Shown here piece by piece: positions 1-7,722 of a stretch of DNA of 8,749 nucleotides (position 1 is the stretch's first letter; each line of letters starts with the position of its first letter). The stretch comes from Pseudomonadota bacterium (lineage in GTDB: Bacteria > Pseudomonadota > Gammaproteobacteria > Enterobacterales > Enterobacteriaceae): the NCBI GenBank assembly GCA_023425455.1, contig JAFACP010000220.1, forward strand, positions 1-8,749, written 5' to 3'. The position numbers were made by a program, and so were the translations under genes. The notes beneath the pieces were generated by a model. That model made no database searches and was not told the origin of the DNA. It was given only the letters and a program-made list of their open reading frames with translations.

Positions 1-1438
1 CACCACTCTCTCAGTGGGTTATGACTATCAGGAAAGCGAAGAAGATAGCCCAACCTGGGGTGGTTTCCCGTCAATGTTCAGCGATGCCAGTAAGACCCAT
101 TTCCGCCGCGGTTTTAACACCGCTGCCGACTGGACATACTCGAATAAGGACGCCACAAAAGTCTTTGCCAACCTGACTCAGCGCTTTGACAACGGATGGG
201 AAGCAAAAATTAACGCCTTGCATGCTGAGACGAATTTCGACAGCAAGCTGATGTACATCGATGGCTATCCGGACAAAGCAACCGGACTGTACGATGCCTC
301 CCTCTACCAGGGCGCATGGGGTGGCTGGAACCGCGGCGAACGTAAACAGGACTCCGTGGATGCATTTGTTCGCGGGGGATACGATCTCCTGGGTCGACAG
401 CATGAACTGATGCTGGGCGGGAGCTATAGCCGTCAGCGTAATAATTACGATAACGCTTATCCGGTCAATGATAACTACGGTCTGATGGATGTCGGCAGTA
501 TTTACGACTACAACGGTAACCTGGCCGACCCTACGTGGTCAGATTTCGCACTGTACCAGCGTGACGTGATTCGCCAAAAATCCGTCTATGCCGCTACGCG
601 CCTCTCTCTTGCCGACCCACTGCATCTGATTTTGGGTGCGCGTTACACCGAATGGAGCGCGAAATACAACCTTGAGCGTAAGCCGGATGAGATCCGTAAC
701 GCGAAGTTCCATGACGTTACCCCTTATGCGGGACTGGTTTATGATATCGACGATACCTGGTCTGTCTATACCAGCTATACCTCCATCTTCCAGCCGAGTG
801 GTCAGCGTGATGTAAACAGCAACTTCATCGATCCTACCACCGGTAAGAGCTATGAAGCGGGTGTGAAAGGCGACTGGTTTAATACCCGCCTCACCGCAAC
901 AGTATCGGTATTCCGTATCGAACAGGACAACGTTGCCGTTTCAACAGGCACAACCATCCCTGGGTCTGGCGGTCAAACGGCGTACAAATCCGTTGATGGT
1001 ACCGTCAGTAAAGGTATCGAGTTTGAACTCAACGGCGCGCTGACTGACAACTGGCAGTTAACCTTTGGCGGTAGCCGTTACATTGCAGAAGATGAAGACG
1101 GTAACGCGGTTAATCCACAGCAGGCGCGTACCACGCTCAAACTGTTTACCCGCTATCAACTGCCAATGCTGCCAGCGCTGACGGTGGGCGGTGGCGCTCG
1201 CTGGCAGAACAAAACCTGGTATGACTTCGAAACATCGGATCCTCAAGGCGTTAAGCAGATCACTCAGGATGGCTATACCGTTGTCGACCTGTTTACGCGT
1301 TACCAGGTAACGAAAAACTTCTCGGTGCAGGGCAACCTGAACAACGTCTTCGACAAAGAGTACTATGACTATCTGGGTACCTATGGCGTATACGGCGCAC
1401 CGCGTAACTTCTCGGTAAGCGGAACCTACAGTTTCTAA
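1..1438 (+). CDS. fhuE: FhuE-type TonB-dependent ferric-siderophore receptor, 3' part (5' end outside window)
   Basis: Outer-membrane beta-barrel receptor. E. coli FhuE takes up ferric coprogen, ferrioxamine B and rhodotorulic acid, powered by TonB-ExbB-ExbD. The open frame runs in from the left edge (frame 2), so the GTG at 14 is an internal valine codon and not a start. About 478 residues are present, against about 729 in E. coli FhuE; the signal peptide, TonB box, plug domain and first barrel strands lie outside. Visible FhuE-like segments are SPTWGGFP near the left end, LADPLHLILGARYT, TPYAGLVYDIDD followed by YTSIFQP, FRIEQDNVA, AVNPQQARTT, LFTRYQVTKNFS and a final aromatic residue (TYSF) typical of proteins inserted by the BAM complex. 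Alternating short polar/aromatic segments fit barrel strands. The gene converges on ptsG, as in E. coli. From memory it differs more from E. coli than the flanking genes do, especially in putative loops, so a close paralogue with another siderophore range is possible. Confidence 0.88.
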   Translation, partial: TTLSVGYDYQESEEDSPTWGGFPSMFSDASKTHFRRGFNTAADWTYSNKDATKVFANLTQRFDNGWEAKINALHAETNFDSKLMYIDGYPDKATGLYDASLYQGAWGGWNRGERKQDSVDAFVRGGYDLLGRQHELMLGGSYSRQRNNYDNAYPVNDNYGLMDVGSIYDYNGNLADPTWSDFALYQRDVIRQKSVYAATRLSLADPLHLILGARYTEWSAKYNLERKPDEIRNAKFHDVTPYAGLVYDIDDTWSVYTSYTSIFQPSGQRDVNSNFIDPTTGKSYEAGVKGDWFNTRLTATVSVFRIEQDNVAVSTGTTIPGSGGQTAYKSVDGTVSKGIEFELNGALTDNWQLTFGGSRYIAEDEDGNAVNPQQARTTLKLFTRYQLPMLPALTVGGGARWQNKTWYDFETSDPQGVKQITQDGYTVVDLFTRYQVTKNFSVQGNLNNVFDKEYYDYLGTYGVYGAPRNFSVSGTYSF

Positions 1439-1453
1439 GATACCTTCTACGAC

Positions 1454-1480
1454 AAGGGGAGCCAGAGGGCTCCCTTTTTT
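1454..1480 (+). terminator. Rho-independent terminator of fhuE
   Basis: A perfect 7-bp GC-rich stem, GGGAGCC (1457-1463) and GGCTCCC (1468-1474), closes an AGAG loop and is followed at once by six T residues (1475-1480). The stem can extend through A/T pairs at its base. It begins 15 nt after the fhuE stop codon. Confidence 0.9.
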
Positions 1481-1493
1481 ATGCGCGCTTCTC

Positions 1494-1519
1494 GCCGGGT
1501 GACGCAGCGCTTACCCGCC
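1494..1519. repeat. Degenerate REP-like palindromic hairpin
   Basis: GCCGGGT (1494-1500) and ACCCG (1513-1517) form an outer stem around a GC-rich centre containing CGCAGCGC. The layout resembles the enterobacterial REP/BIME unit (a GCCGGGT-type arm, a GC-rich middle and a complementary arm), and it lies between two convergent genes, a typical REP site. Only one imperfect copy is visible, so the assignment is tentative. A smaller hairpin, CTGC-CCGA-GCAG, follows at 1536-1547. Confidence 0.4.
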
Positions 1520-1572
1520 TGCATTAAATTCCTGTCTGCCCGAGCAGGCCCCAGGCACATCAGAGCGCACAA

Positions 1573-1600
1573 GTAAAAAAGGCAGCCATTCGGCTGCCTT
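1573..1600 (-). terminator. Rho-independent terminator of ptsG
   Basis: Read on the minus strand, GGCAGCC (1598-1592), a GAAT loop and GGCTGCC (1587-1581) form a perfect 7-bp stem followed by six T residues (1580-1575). Flanking AA/TT can extend the stem by two pairs. It begins about 20 nt after the ptsG stop codon. Confidence 0.92.
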
Positions 1601-1619
1601 AGTCTCCCCAAATCACCAC

Positions 1620-3053
1620 TTAGTTGCTGCGGATGTAATCATCCATTTCGGTTTTCAGGTTATCGGATTTAGTACCGAAAATGGCCTGAACACCGGAACC
1701 CGCAACCACGACGCCCGCTGCGCCCAGCTTTTTCAGACCTGGCTGGTCAACTTTAGCGACATCGGCAACGCTCACACGCAGACGAGTGATACACGCGTCC
1801 AGGTTGGTGATGTTCTCTTTACCACCGAACGCGGCAACCAGAGCCGGTGCCATTTCGCTGGTCGCGCCAGCTTTGCTGTCTTCAGTCGCATCTTCACGGC
1901 CTGGGGTTTTCAGGTCCAGTGCCTTAATCAGCACGCGGAAGATGGTGTAGTAAACAACGGCGTAGCACGCACCCACGATTGGGAACAGCCACAGCTTGCT
2001 GCTGTTACCGGACAGAACGATAAAGTCGATCAGGCCGTGAGAGAAGGACGTACCGTCACGCATACCCAGCAGGATACAGATTGGGAACGCCAGACCGGCC
2101 AGAATCGCGTGAATCACGTACAGGATCGGCGCAACGAACATGAAGGAGAACTCGATCGGCTCGGTGATACCGGTCAGGAACGAGGTCAGCGCTGCGGAGA
2201 TCATGATACCGCCCACTTTTGCGCGGTTCTCTGGTTTAGCAGAGTGCCAGATAGCAATCGCAGCAGCCGGCAGACCGTACATTTTGAACAGGAAGCCACC
2301 AGACAGTTTACCTGCCGTTGGGTCACCCGCCATGTAACGAGGGATATCACCGTGGAATACCTGACCCGCGGCGTTGGTGAACTCACCAATCTGCATCTGG
2401 AATGGTACGTTCCAGATATGGTGCAGACCAAATGGCACCAGGCAGCGCTCGATGAAGCCGTAGATACCGAACGCCACAACCGGGTTCTGGTAAGCAGCCC
2501 ACTGAGAGAAGGTCTGGATTGCGGAACCAATTGGTGGCCAGATGAAGGACAGGATCACACCAGTGAAAATCGCTGCCAGGCCAGAGATAATCGGAACAAA
2601 ACGCTTGCCCGCAAAGAAGCCCAGATACTCAGGCAGCTTGATACGATAGAAGCGGTTAAACATGTACGCGGCAATCGCACCAGAGATGATCCCACCGAGA
2701 ACACCGGTATCCGCCAGGTGTTTCGCTGCGATCTCTTCAGCAGGTAAATGCAGGACCAGCGGCGCAACCACGGCCATGGTTTTCACCATAATGCCGTAAG
2801 CAACCACCGCAGCCAGCGCAGATACGCCGTCGTTATTGGTGAAGCCCAGAGCAACACCGATAGCGAAGATCAGCGGCATGTTAGCAAAAACAGAACCGCC
2901 TGCTTCGGCCATCACGTGGGAAACTACGGCTGGCAGCCAGCTGAAGTTAGCAGAACCGACACCCAGCAGGATACCTGCGATAGGCAGTACGGATACTGGC
3001 AGCATCAGCGATTTACCGACCTTTTGCAGGTTAGCAAATGCATTCTTAAACAT
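1620..3053 (-). CDS. ptsG: Glucose-specific PTS enzyme IICB (PtsG, IICB-Glc)
   Basis: Inner-membrane glucose permease that transports glucose and phosphorylates it to glucose-6-phosphate, receiving phosphate from EI, HPr and IIA-Glc (Crr). At 477 residues it has exactly the E. coli length. Residues 1 to about 385 form the multi-spanning EIIC domain, including the conserved GITEP motif at 295-299. The KTPGRE linker (382-387) leads to the cytoplasmic EIIB domain, whose [11 protein letters not shown] motif places the phosphorylated cysteine at Cys421. The ATG at 3053 is preceded by CAGGAG with a wide spacing of 11 nt, as in E. coli. The gene is monocistronic, with its own promoter region upstream and terminator downstream. 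Control is expected from CRP (activation), Mlc (repression) and the small RNA SgrS, whose sites are listed separately. Unphosphorylated PtsG also sequesters Mlc at the membrane in E. coli, which is family knowledge and not visible here. Confidence 0.98.
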   Translation of the reverse strand: MFKNAFANLQKVGKSLMLPVSVLPIAGILLGVGSANFSWLPAVVSHVMAEAGGSVFANMPLIFAIGVALGFTNNDGVSALAAVVAYGIMVKTMAVVAPLVLHLPAEEIAAKHLADTGVLGGIISGAIAAYMFNRFYRIKLPEYLGFFAGKRFVPIISGLAAIFTGVILSFIWPPIGSAIQTFSQWAAYQNPVVAFGIYGFIERCLVPFGLHHIWNVPFQMQIGEFTNAAGQVFHGDIPRYMAGDPTAGKLSGGFLFKMYGLPAAAIAIWHSAKPENRAKVGGIMISAALTSFLTGITEPIEFSFMFVAPILYVIHAILAGLAFPICILLGMRDGTSFSHGLIDFIVLSGNSSKLWLFPIVGACYAVVYYTIFRVLIKALDLKTPGREDATEDSKAGATSEMAPALVAAFGGKENITNLDACITRLRVSVADVAKVDQPGLKKLGAAGVVVAGSGVQAIFGTKSDNLKTEMDDYIRSN

Positions 3054-3061
3054 AATTGAGA

Positions 3062-3081
3062 GTGCTCCTGAGTATTTGTGC
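3062..3081 (-). promoter_or_regulatory. SgrS small-RNA pairing site over the ptsG Shine-Dalgarno
   Basis: On the minus strand the ptsG leader reads AAATACTCAGGAGCAC just before the start codon. The block AATACTCAG is complementary to CUGAGUAUU in the E. coli SgrS seed region (recalled from memory), and the flanking CAC segments add pairing on both sides. The Shine-Dalgarno (CAGGAG, 3070-3065) lies inside the site, so pairing would block ribosome entry and expose the mRNA to Hfq/RNase E decay under glucose-phosphate stress. The sgrS gene itself is not in this window. Confidence 0.75.
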
Positions 3082-3157
3082 TTTTTTTTACGCTTTCACG
3101 CATTGGCCCGGGGGGAGTACCGTGCCGTGGACAGGACATCTAAGCGCCCTTTATTTA

Positions 3158-3170
3158 TTACACAGAGTAA
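3158..3170 (-). promoter_or_regulatory. ptsG P1 -10 region overlapped by Mlc-type operator palindrome
   Basis: The minus strand carries TTAC-TCTGT-GTAA, the core of a longer imperfect AT-rich palindrome (about 3151-3176) matching the Mlc operator of E. coli ptsG as I remember it. TACTCT (3169-3164) would be the -10 hexamer, giving a start near 3158 and a leader of about 105 nt. No -35 consensus is present (AAACAA at the expected place), which fits a CRP-dependent promoter. Mlc bound here would block RNA polymerase when no PTS glucose transport is occurring. Confidence 0.72.
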
Positions 3171-3187
3171 AATAAATCCCGGTGACT

Positions 3188-3209
3188 TTGTTTGACGGCT
3201 ATCACGTTT
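3188..3209 (-). promoter_or_regulatory. CRP-cAMP binding site of ptsG P1
   Basis: The minus strand shows CGTGA-TAGCCG-TCAAA, matching 8 of 10 core positions of the CRP consensus TGTGA-N6-TCACA. Its centre (3198.5) lies about 40.5 nt upstream of the inferred P1 start at 3158, the classic class II activator position, as known for E. coli ptsG. Confidence 0.75.
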
Positions 3210-3268
3210 CAGCTTAAGGCGGCCTAAAAACTTTCAGTTATTTACAAAAAGCATGTCCGGATGTGTCT

Positions 3269-3302
3269 AAAAACACCCTCACCGCCCCAAATGAGGCGGT
3301 GA
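3269..3302 (-). terminator. Likely terminator of the pabC-ycfH operon (after ycfH)
   Basis: A perfect 8-bp palindrome, TCACCGCC (3279-3286) and GGCGGTGA (3295-3302), lies 50 nt downstream of the ycfH stop. On the minus strand it is followed by GGGTG and then five T residues (3273-3269). The T-run is separated from the stem by 5 nt, so it is a weaker intrinsic terminator than the others here. The remainder of the 298-bp gap between ycfH and ptsG holds the ptsG promoter and leader (3054-3210). I see no gene in it. Confidence 0.55.
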
Positions 3303-3351
3303 ACTTTACTCGCTTTAGTTATTAATTACGAGCCTAAAAAAAACAGGTGTA

Positions 3352-4146
3352 TCAGACAGATTGCAGGCGGGCGGCGTCGATATGGAACAGGCTGGCGAAG
3401 TTTTCCGTCGTGACGCGGGCCAGTTCGTCAAGGCTGACGCCCTTCAGAACGGCCATATATTCCGCCACATCTCGCGTCATGGCGGGCTGATTCTCTTTGC
3501 CGCGATGCGGTACGGGAGCCAGATACGGCGAATCGGTTTCCACCAGAATACGATCGAGCGGAACATAACGCGCGGCATCACGCAGTTGCTCAGCATTACG
3601 AAACGTCACGATCCCGGAAAACGAGATATAAAACCCCAAATCCAGCAGCTTACCCGCCGTTTCTCTGTCTTCTGTGAAACAGTGTAGTACGCCACCGCAA
3701 TCCGTCACGTTTTCTTCCCGCAGGATCGCCAGGGTATCTGCCCGCGCGTCGCGGGTATGCACGATAACGGGTTTGTTCAGCTCGCGACCGATGCGGATAT
3801 GGTGACGAAATGAGGTCTGCTGACGCGCTTTCGTTTCCGGGGTATAAAAGTAGTCCAGCCCGGTCTCACCCAGTGCCACGACGCCCTCTTCCGCCGCCAG
3901 ACGGCGCAGGGTTTCAACGTCGTACTCTTCATCCTGGTTCAGCGGGTGAACGCCGCAGGAGAAGACAACGTTATGACGCTCGCCGACCAGCTCACGCATG
4001 GCGCGATAGCCCGGCAAGGTGGTCGCCACGGCAAGGCAGAACTTCACATCGCGCGCGGCGGCTTTCGCCAGCACGTCGTCCACATTTTTATGCAGGGATT
4101 GATAATCCAGGCCATCAAGATGGCAGTGTGAGTCGACTAAAAACAT
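3352..4146 (-). CDS. ycfH: TatD-family metal-dependent hydrolase YcfH
   Basis: Predicted cytoplasmic metal-dependent deoxyribonuclease/hydrolase of the TatD family (TIM barrel); its physiological substrate is not settled. At 264 residues it closely matches E. coli YcfH (265). The metal ligands expected for the family are visible: His7 and His9 in DSHCHLD, Glu94 in ALGETGLDY, His130 in VIVHTRDA, His155 in LHCFTE and Asp205 in ETDSPYL. I chose the ATG at 4146 because MFLVDSHCHLDG is the conserved family start. A longer frame from 4179 adds 11 residues encoded mostly inside the end of holB. It is the last gene of the operon and starts 10 nt after the holB stop, with a modest GAGAGAG ribosome site that overlaps the holB stop region, so translational coupling to holB is likely. 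A hairpin at 3269-3302 follows. Confidence 0.95.
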   Translation of the reverse strand: MFLVDSHCHLDGLDYQSLHKNVDDVLAKAAARDVKFCLAVATTLPGYRAMRELVGERHNVVFSCGVHPLNQDEEYDVETLRRLAAEEGVVALGETGLDYFYTPETKARQQTSFRHHIRIGRELNKPVIVHTRDARADTLAILREENVTDCGGVLHCFTEDRETAGKLLDLGFYISFSGIVTFRNAEQLRDAARYVPLDRILVETDSPYLAPVPHRGKENQPAMTRDVAEYMAVLKGVSLDELARVTTENFASLFHIDAARLQSV

Positions 4147-4156
4147 AATGTCTCTC

Positions 4157-5161
4157 TCAGAGATGGGAAACAGGCGCAATGACGCCGGGTTGCAGGTAGT
4201 GTTCGATACGCAGTAACCGATCGGTCAGTAACAGCTCGCGATTCAGACCCGTTACCGTTAAAAGCTGTTCGCGGCCCTGACACAGGTCGTGAAGGATTGC
4301 GCGCAACGATGCGGCCGGCAGGCGATTCGCCATGGTGGTGACCAGCGTCCAGACATCGGGGTTAGATAACAGCGTGGCGCCTTGCTGAATTTTCAGCGCG
4401 TCAAGCAGCAGAGAGGCCAGCCAGTGCAGACGCTCGCTGGCCCGATCGTTATTCAGTACCGGTAACAGACTCAGCCAGTCCTGGCTGTCCAGTGCCGCAC
4501 CCAGCGCCTGACAGAGCGCTTCACGCTGTGCCTGGACATCTGGCTGCAGCATCGCCAGTGCCGCCGCGGGTGCGCCGCTGCACAGGCGCAATGCGGCGCG
4601 CGCCGCTTCTTGTGACGTTGTCACCTCTCGCTCCAGCCAGCTTAATGCCCACGACTCCTGGGGTGCGGCGAGGTGATGAAGGCGACAGCGGCTGCGGAGC
4701 GTCGCCAGCAGGCGACCGGGCTCGCGACACGACAGGAAGAACCAGGTTTTCTCCGGCGGCTCTTCGAGGGTTTTCAACAGGGCATTGGCGGCCGCTTCGG
4801 TCAGCAGGGCGGCATCGTTCAGCCAGACGACTTTTGCCCCACCGAGACGCGCGTGTTCGTAAAGTTTCTCACTGACCTCGCGCACCGCATCGATCCCGAG
4901 CGTACTTTTGCCCTTCTCAGGCTCCAGCGTGTAGTAATCGGGGTGTGTTCCCGCCTGCATCAGCTGGCAACCACGGCATTTGCCGCAGCTCTTGTGCCCT
5001 TCCGGCTGCTGACACATCAGGAAGCGGGTAATGGCGTAGATCAACGCACCGTCCCCCATCCCCGGTAACGCCTGAATCAGTAACGCATGATGCCCCCGCC
5101 CGGCCTGATAGCTGCTAATCAGCTGCTCAAAGTGCGGGCGCAACCATGGGTACCATTTCAT
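4157..5161 (-). CDS. holB: DNA polymerase III clamp-loader subunit delta'
   Basis: Subunit of the DnaX clamp-loading complex that opens the DnaN sliding clamp and loads it on primed DNA at the replication fork. Its length of 334 residues equals that of E. coli HolB. The N-terminal AAA+ fold has a degenerate Walker A (ALPGMGDGA, residues 31-39) that lacks the lysine, as expected because delta' does not hydrolyse ATP. Four zinc-binding cysteines are at 50, 59, 62 and 65. LLKTLEEPP lies at 128-136, and the SRC motif at 157-159 provides the arginine finger (Arg158) for the neighbouring DnaX ATP site. The C-terminal collar domain ends in [13 protein letters not shown]. The start ATG overlaps the tmk stop by 4 nt (ATGA), and a GGAG ribosome site lies in the final tmk codons. 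Pairing of holB with tmk links replication machinery to dTTP supply, although the operon may simply be historical. Confidence 0.97.
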   Translation of the reverse strand: MKWYPWLRPHFEQLISSYQAGRGHHALLIQALPGMGDGALIYAITRFLMCQQPEGHKSCGKCRGCQLMQAGTHPDYYTLEPEKGKSTLGIDAVREVSEKLYEHARLGGAKVVWLNDAALLTEAAANALLKTLEEPPEKTWFFLSCREPGRLLATLRSRCRLHHLAAPQESWALSWLEREVTTSQEAARAALRLCSGAPAAALAMLQPDVQAQREALCQALGAALDSQDWLSLLPVLNNDRASERLHWLASLLLDALKIQQGATLLSNPDVWTLVTTMANRLPAASLRAILHDLCQGREQLLTVTGLNRELLLTDRLLRIEHYLQPGVIAPVSHL

Positions 5162-5799
5162 GCCTGCTGCTCCTGAAACCAGCTGCTGACCGTTTCCTGA
5201 ATGGAACGGGTAACGTCATCCAGCGACTGCGTCGCGTCGATGGTTCGGATCGTACTGTCCTGCGCAGCCAGCTCAAGATAACGGGCCCGGGTGCGGTTGA
5301 AGAAATCCAGCGACTCCTGCTCGATGCGGTCCAGCTCGCCGCGCGCCCGGGCGCGCCTCAGGCCGACCTCGGGCGTGACGTCGAGATAGAGCGTCAGATC
5401 GGGTCTGAAGTCACCGAGTACCGCGTCGCGCAGCGTCGCCAGCATGGTCCTGTCGATACCGCGCCCTCCTCCCTGATAGGCCTGAGTCGACAGATCATGA
5501 CGATCGCCGATCACCCAATGATTGCTGGCCAGTGCCGGCTTGATCACCGTTTCCACCAGCTGAACACGCGCAGCGTAAAACATCAGCACTTCGGCTTTAT
5601 CAGTAATTACCTCATCGCCAACGGATTTGATATCGAGCACCAGGCTGCGCAGCTTTTCCGCCAGTTGCGTACCGCCCGGCTCCCGGGTAAACACCATGTC
5701 AGCGATGCCGAGCGCGTTCAGCGTCTCAACCACCACGTTACGGGCGGTTGTTTTACCCGCACCTTCGAGTCCCTCAATGACAATGTATTTACTGCGCAT
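5158..5799 (-). CDS. tmk: Thymidylate kinase
   Basis: Cytoplasmic enzyme that phosphorylates dTMP to dTDP with ATP, an essential step for dTTP synthesis. At 213 residues it has the E. coli length. It shows the P-loop GLEGAGKTT (10-18), the dTMP-binding FTREPGG (37-43), the DRH motif at 99-101 followed by [10 protein letters not shown], and an arginine-rich LID ([10 protein letters not shown], 150-159). A P-loop without the extra arginine, combined with basic residues in the LID, marks it as a type II (E. coli-like) kinase. The ATG at 5799 lies inside the last codons of mltG: the genes overlap by 11 nt, and the ribosome site AAGGA is made from the mltG Lys-Glu codons. The stop overlaps the holB start by 4 nt. 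Both junctions suggest coupled translation. Confidence 0.98.
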   Translation of the reverse strand: MRSKYIVIEGLEGAGKTTARNVVVETLNALGIADMVFTREPGGTQLAEKLRSLVLDIKSVGDEVITDKAEVLMFYAARVQLVETVIKPALASNHWVIGDRHDLSTQAYQGGGRGIDRTMLATLRDAVLGDFRPDLTLYLDVTPEVGLRRARARGELDRIEQESLDFFNRTRARYLELAAQDSTIRTIDATQSLDDVTRSIQETVSSWFQEQQA

Positions 5800-6811
5800 T
5801 TTTTTCCTTAAGTGCCTTCAGATAGTCCTGAACAGAACGGTTATGACCGGCAAGGTTGGTATTAAAAGTATGCCCCCCCTTTCCGTCAGCCACAAAATAG
5901 AGATACGGCGTTTTGGCCGGGTGTGCGGCCGCATGCAGCGACGCCTCACCCGGCGTGGCGATCGGCCCCGGCGGTAAGCCATGAATGACGTAGGTATTAT
6001 ACGCCGTTGGCGTCTCGAGATCTTTTCTCGAAATCTTACCGCTATAGCGTTCTCCCATACCATAAATCACGGTAGGGTCAGTTTGCAGCCGCATGCCGAT
6101 GCGCAGACGGTTGATAAACACAGAGGCGACCCGGTCACGCTCGGCGGCTACGGCCGTCTCTTTTTCAATAATTGAGGCCATGGTGACAAACTGATTTTGA
6201 TCGCTGTATGGCAGCCCATCCATCCGCCCTTTCCAGGCAGACTCAACCGCCGAAACCATCTTCTTATGCGCACGCTTAAGAATGGCAACATCCGTCGTAC
6301 CTGCGGTGTACATCCAGGTATCCGGCCAGAACCAGCCTTCCACCCACTGAGGATGTTCAACGTTCAGTGCCTCTGCCACCGTCTGATAACGATCATCTTT
6401 CAGGGTGTGTGTAATGTATGGCGAGTCGCGTAGCTGTTTAAGGTAGTCACTTAATCGCATACCTTCGACAAAACGTAGCGGGAACTGCGCCTCTTTGCCG
6501 CTCTCAAGCAGCTGCAACATCTCCCTGACCGTCATCTCCGGGGTAAAACGGTAGGTCCCCGCCTTGAAGTGGGAGAGTTCGGGTTCGATACGCAACAGCC
6601 ACTGGAAGACGCGCGGACGGTTGATAACCTTGTCCGCGTAAAGCTGTTCACCGAGCGACAGTCGACCGGTCCCCGGCTTTAGGGTAAAGATGGTCTCTTC
6701 TTTGATCAGGATCTTGCTCTCCGCCAGCTGGCGAACTTTCCACATGCCAGCGCCGCCGGCAATTCCCAGCGCAACGATAAAGAGGAGAACAAAGCGCAAC
6801 ATTTTTTTCAT
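5789..6811 (-). CDS. mltG: Endolytic murein transglycosylase MltG (YceG)
   Basis: Inner-membrane lytic transglycosylase that cleaves nascent peptidoglycan glycan strands and is thought to set their final length. At 340 residues it equals E. coli MltG. A single N-terminal membrane segment (about residues 5-23) follows a short basic start (MKKMLR), so the rest faces the periplasm. A LysM-like region follows (about 35-110, including FKAGTYRFT), then the YceG catalytic domain. The catalytic glutamate is Glu218 in SIIEKETA, and [11 protein letters not shown] and the [11 protein letters not shown] stretch are family hallmarks. The start ATG overlaps the pabC stop by 4 nt, with AGGA just upstream. 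A second ATG at codon 4 is possible but unnecessary. The coding sequence contains a run of seven G on the sense strand (5879-5873), but the frame is intact. Confidence 0.97.
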   Translation of the reverse strand: MKKMLRFVLLFIVALGIAGGAGMWKVRQLAESKILIKEETIFTLKPGTGRLSLGEQLYADKVINRPRVFQWLLRIEPELSHFKAGTYRFTPEMTVREMLQLLESGKEAQFPLRFVEGMRLSDYLKQLRDSPYITHTLKDDRYQTVAEALNVEHPQWVEGWFWPDTWMYTAGTTDVAILKRAHKKMVSAVESAWKGRMDGLPYSDQNQFVTMASIIEKETAVAAERDRVASVFINRLRIGMRLQTDPTVIYGMGERYSGKISRKDLETPTAYNTYVIHGLPPGPIATPGEASLHAAAHPAKTPYLYFVADGKGGHTFNTNLAGHNRSVQDYLKALKEKNAQ

Positions 6812-7623
6812 AACGTCCTGGTGTGCTCACATAACGGGGCTAAAAACTGGAACAGTTCGCGGGATGACCAACGATGTTGACCATACGCGCGCACGGGGAC
6901 AACAGGCATCAGCGCATTGCAGATGACCATCTCCTCGGCGTTCAGCAGCGCATCTTCCTTTACACTGACTTCGACAACGTTGAAATCCGAGCGTGCCAGC
7001 TGCTGCAAACAAAATTGACGCATAATCCCCTTCACGCCCGCCTGCTCCAGCGCAGGGGTGAAAACAGTCTGCCCCTGCCGCCAGAATAAATTAGCCGCAC
7101 AGCATTCCGTAATGACCCCTTCGCTGTCAAGAACCAGCGCCTCATCAGCCTCTGTCTGTTCAAGATGAGTACGAATCAGCACCTGCTCGAGTCGGTTAAG
7201 ATGTTTCAAACCGGCCAGCGCAGGGTTTCTGCCCAGCCGTATCGGGCTTAATTCCAGCGTGATCCCCTGCTCGCGCCAGCGGGCATAATGGGCAGGATAG
7301 GCTGACACCGAGAGGATACGCGTTGGGTGCGCGCAGCTGGCAGCGCTGTACCCCCGACCGCCGCTACCGCGGCTGATAATCACCTTGAGCACACCGCTGG
7401 CGCTGCCCGCGGCGATCTGGCGCATCTCATCGCGCAGTACATCCCAGTGCGTAAAGGGGATCAGCAATTTTTCACAGGCATCCTGCATGCGCCGGATATG
7501 TGCTTCCGCGAAACAGACTTCACCGTCGACAATCCGCGCCGTCGTGAAACAACCATCGCCAAACTGCGTCGCTCTGTCGCTTGCGGGCAGGTTATCCAGC
7601 TCAAGGCCATTGATCAAAAACAT
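6808..7623 (-). CDS. pabC: Aminodeoxychorismate lyase
   Basis: Pyridoxal-phosphate enzyme (fold type IV, branched-chain aminotransferase-like) that converts 4-amino-4-deoxychorismate to p-aminobenzoate and pyruvate, supplying folate synthesis after PabA/PabB. It has 271 residues, against 269 in E. coli. Conserved segments are [16 protein letters not shown] (15-30), [10 protein letters not shown] (84-93) and [19 protein letters not shown], which holds the cofactor lysine (Lys140). EALVLDSEG leads to [11 protein letters not shown], with a cofactor-contacting glutamate near 173. The start at 7623 is supported by MFLING, the family start, and by a strong AAGGAGT ribosome site 5-6 nt upstream. An in-frame ATG at 7740 would add 39 residues translated from the fabF terminator and is rejected. 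The C-terminal part is more divergent than the core. The gene begins the compact run pabC-mltG-tmk-holB-ycfH. Confidence 0.96.
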   Translation of the reverse strand: MFLINGLELDNLPASDRATQFGDGCFTTARIVDGEVCFAEAHIRRMQDACEKLLIPFTHWDVLRDEMRQIAAGSASGVLKVIISRGSGGRGYSAASCAHPTRILSVSAYPAHYARWREQGITLELSPIRLGRNPALAGLKHLNRLEQVLIRTHLEQTEADEALVLDSEGVITECCAANLFWRQGQTVFTPALEQAGVKGIMRQFCLQQLARSDFNVVEVSVKEDALLNAEEMVICNALMPVVPVRAYGQHRWSSRELFQFLAPLCEHTRTL

Positions 7624-7695
7624 GGACACTCCTTTAAAACAGAGAGGTTCAGTCTGGCAGGATGAATAAAACAGGACAAGGGAAGTAGACTGAAT

Positions 7696-7722
7696 AAAAA
7701 AGGCCCGACATGCGGACCTTTT
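7696..7722 (-). terminator. Rho-independent terminator between fabF and pabC
   Basis: On the minus strand AAGGTCCG (7720-7713), a CATGT loop and CGGGCCTT (7707-7700) form an 8-bp stem with one T-G wobble. The stem's terminal TT begins an uninterrupted T-run that continues to 7696. It lies about 25 nt past the fabF stop. Because pabC starts only about 70 nt further on, either read-through or a promoter just downstream must feed the pabC operon. Confidence 0.82.

Noticed and set aside
2037..2747. Plus-strand open frame of 236 codons inside ptsG
   Set aside because: The translation is rich in Arg, Asp, His and Gln without domain-like pattern, and it lies wholly opposite the well-conserved ptsG coding sequence.
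2836..3195. Plus-strand open frame spanning the 5' end of ptsG and its promoter region
   Set aside because: It crosses the conserved ptsG leader, Mlc and SgrS sites in antisense. No plausible product or ribosome site is visible.
4147..4179. Eleven-residue N-terminal extension of YcfH
   Set aside because: It would overlap the end of holB, and the family begins at MFLVDSHCHLDG.
5146..5811. Long plus-strand open frame (221 codons) antisense to the whole of tmk
   Set aside because: tmk on the other strand has all kinase motifs and full family length. The antisense frame has no recognisable domain and is a by-product of codon bias in a GC-rich gene.
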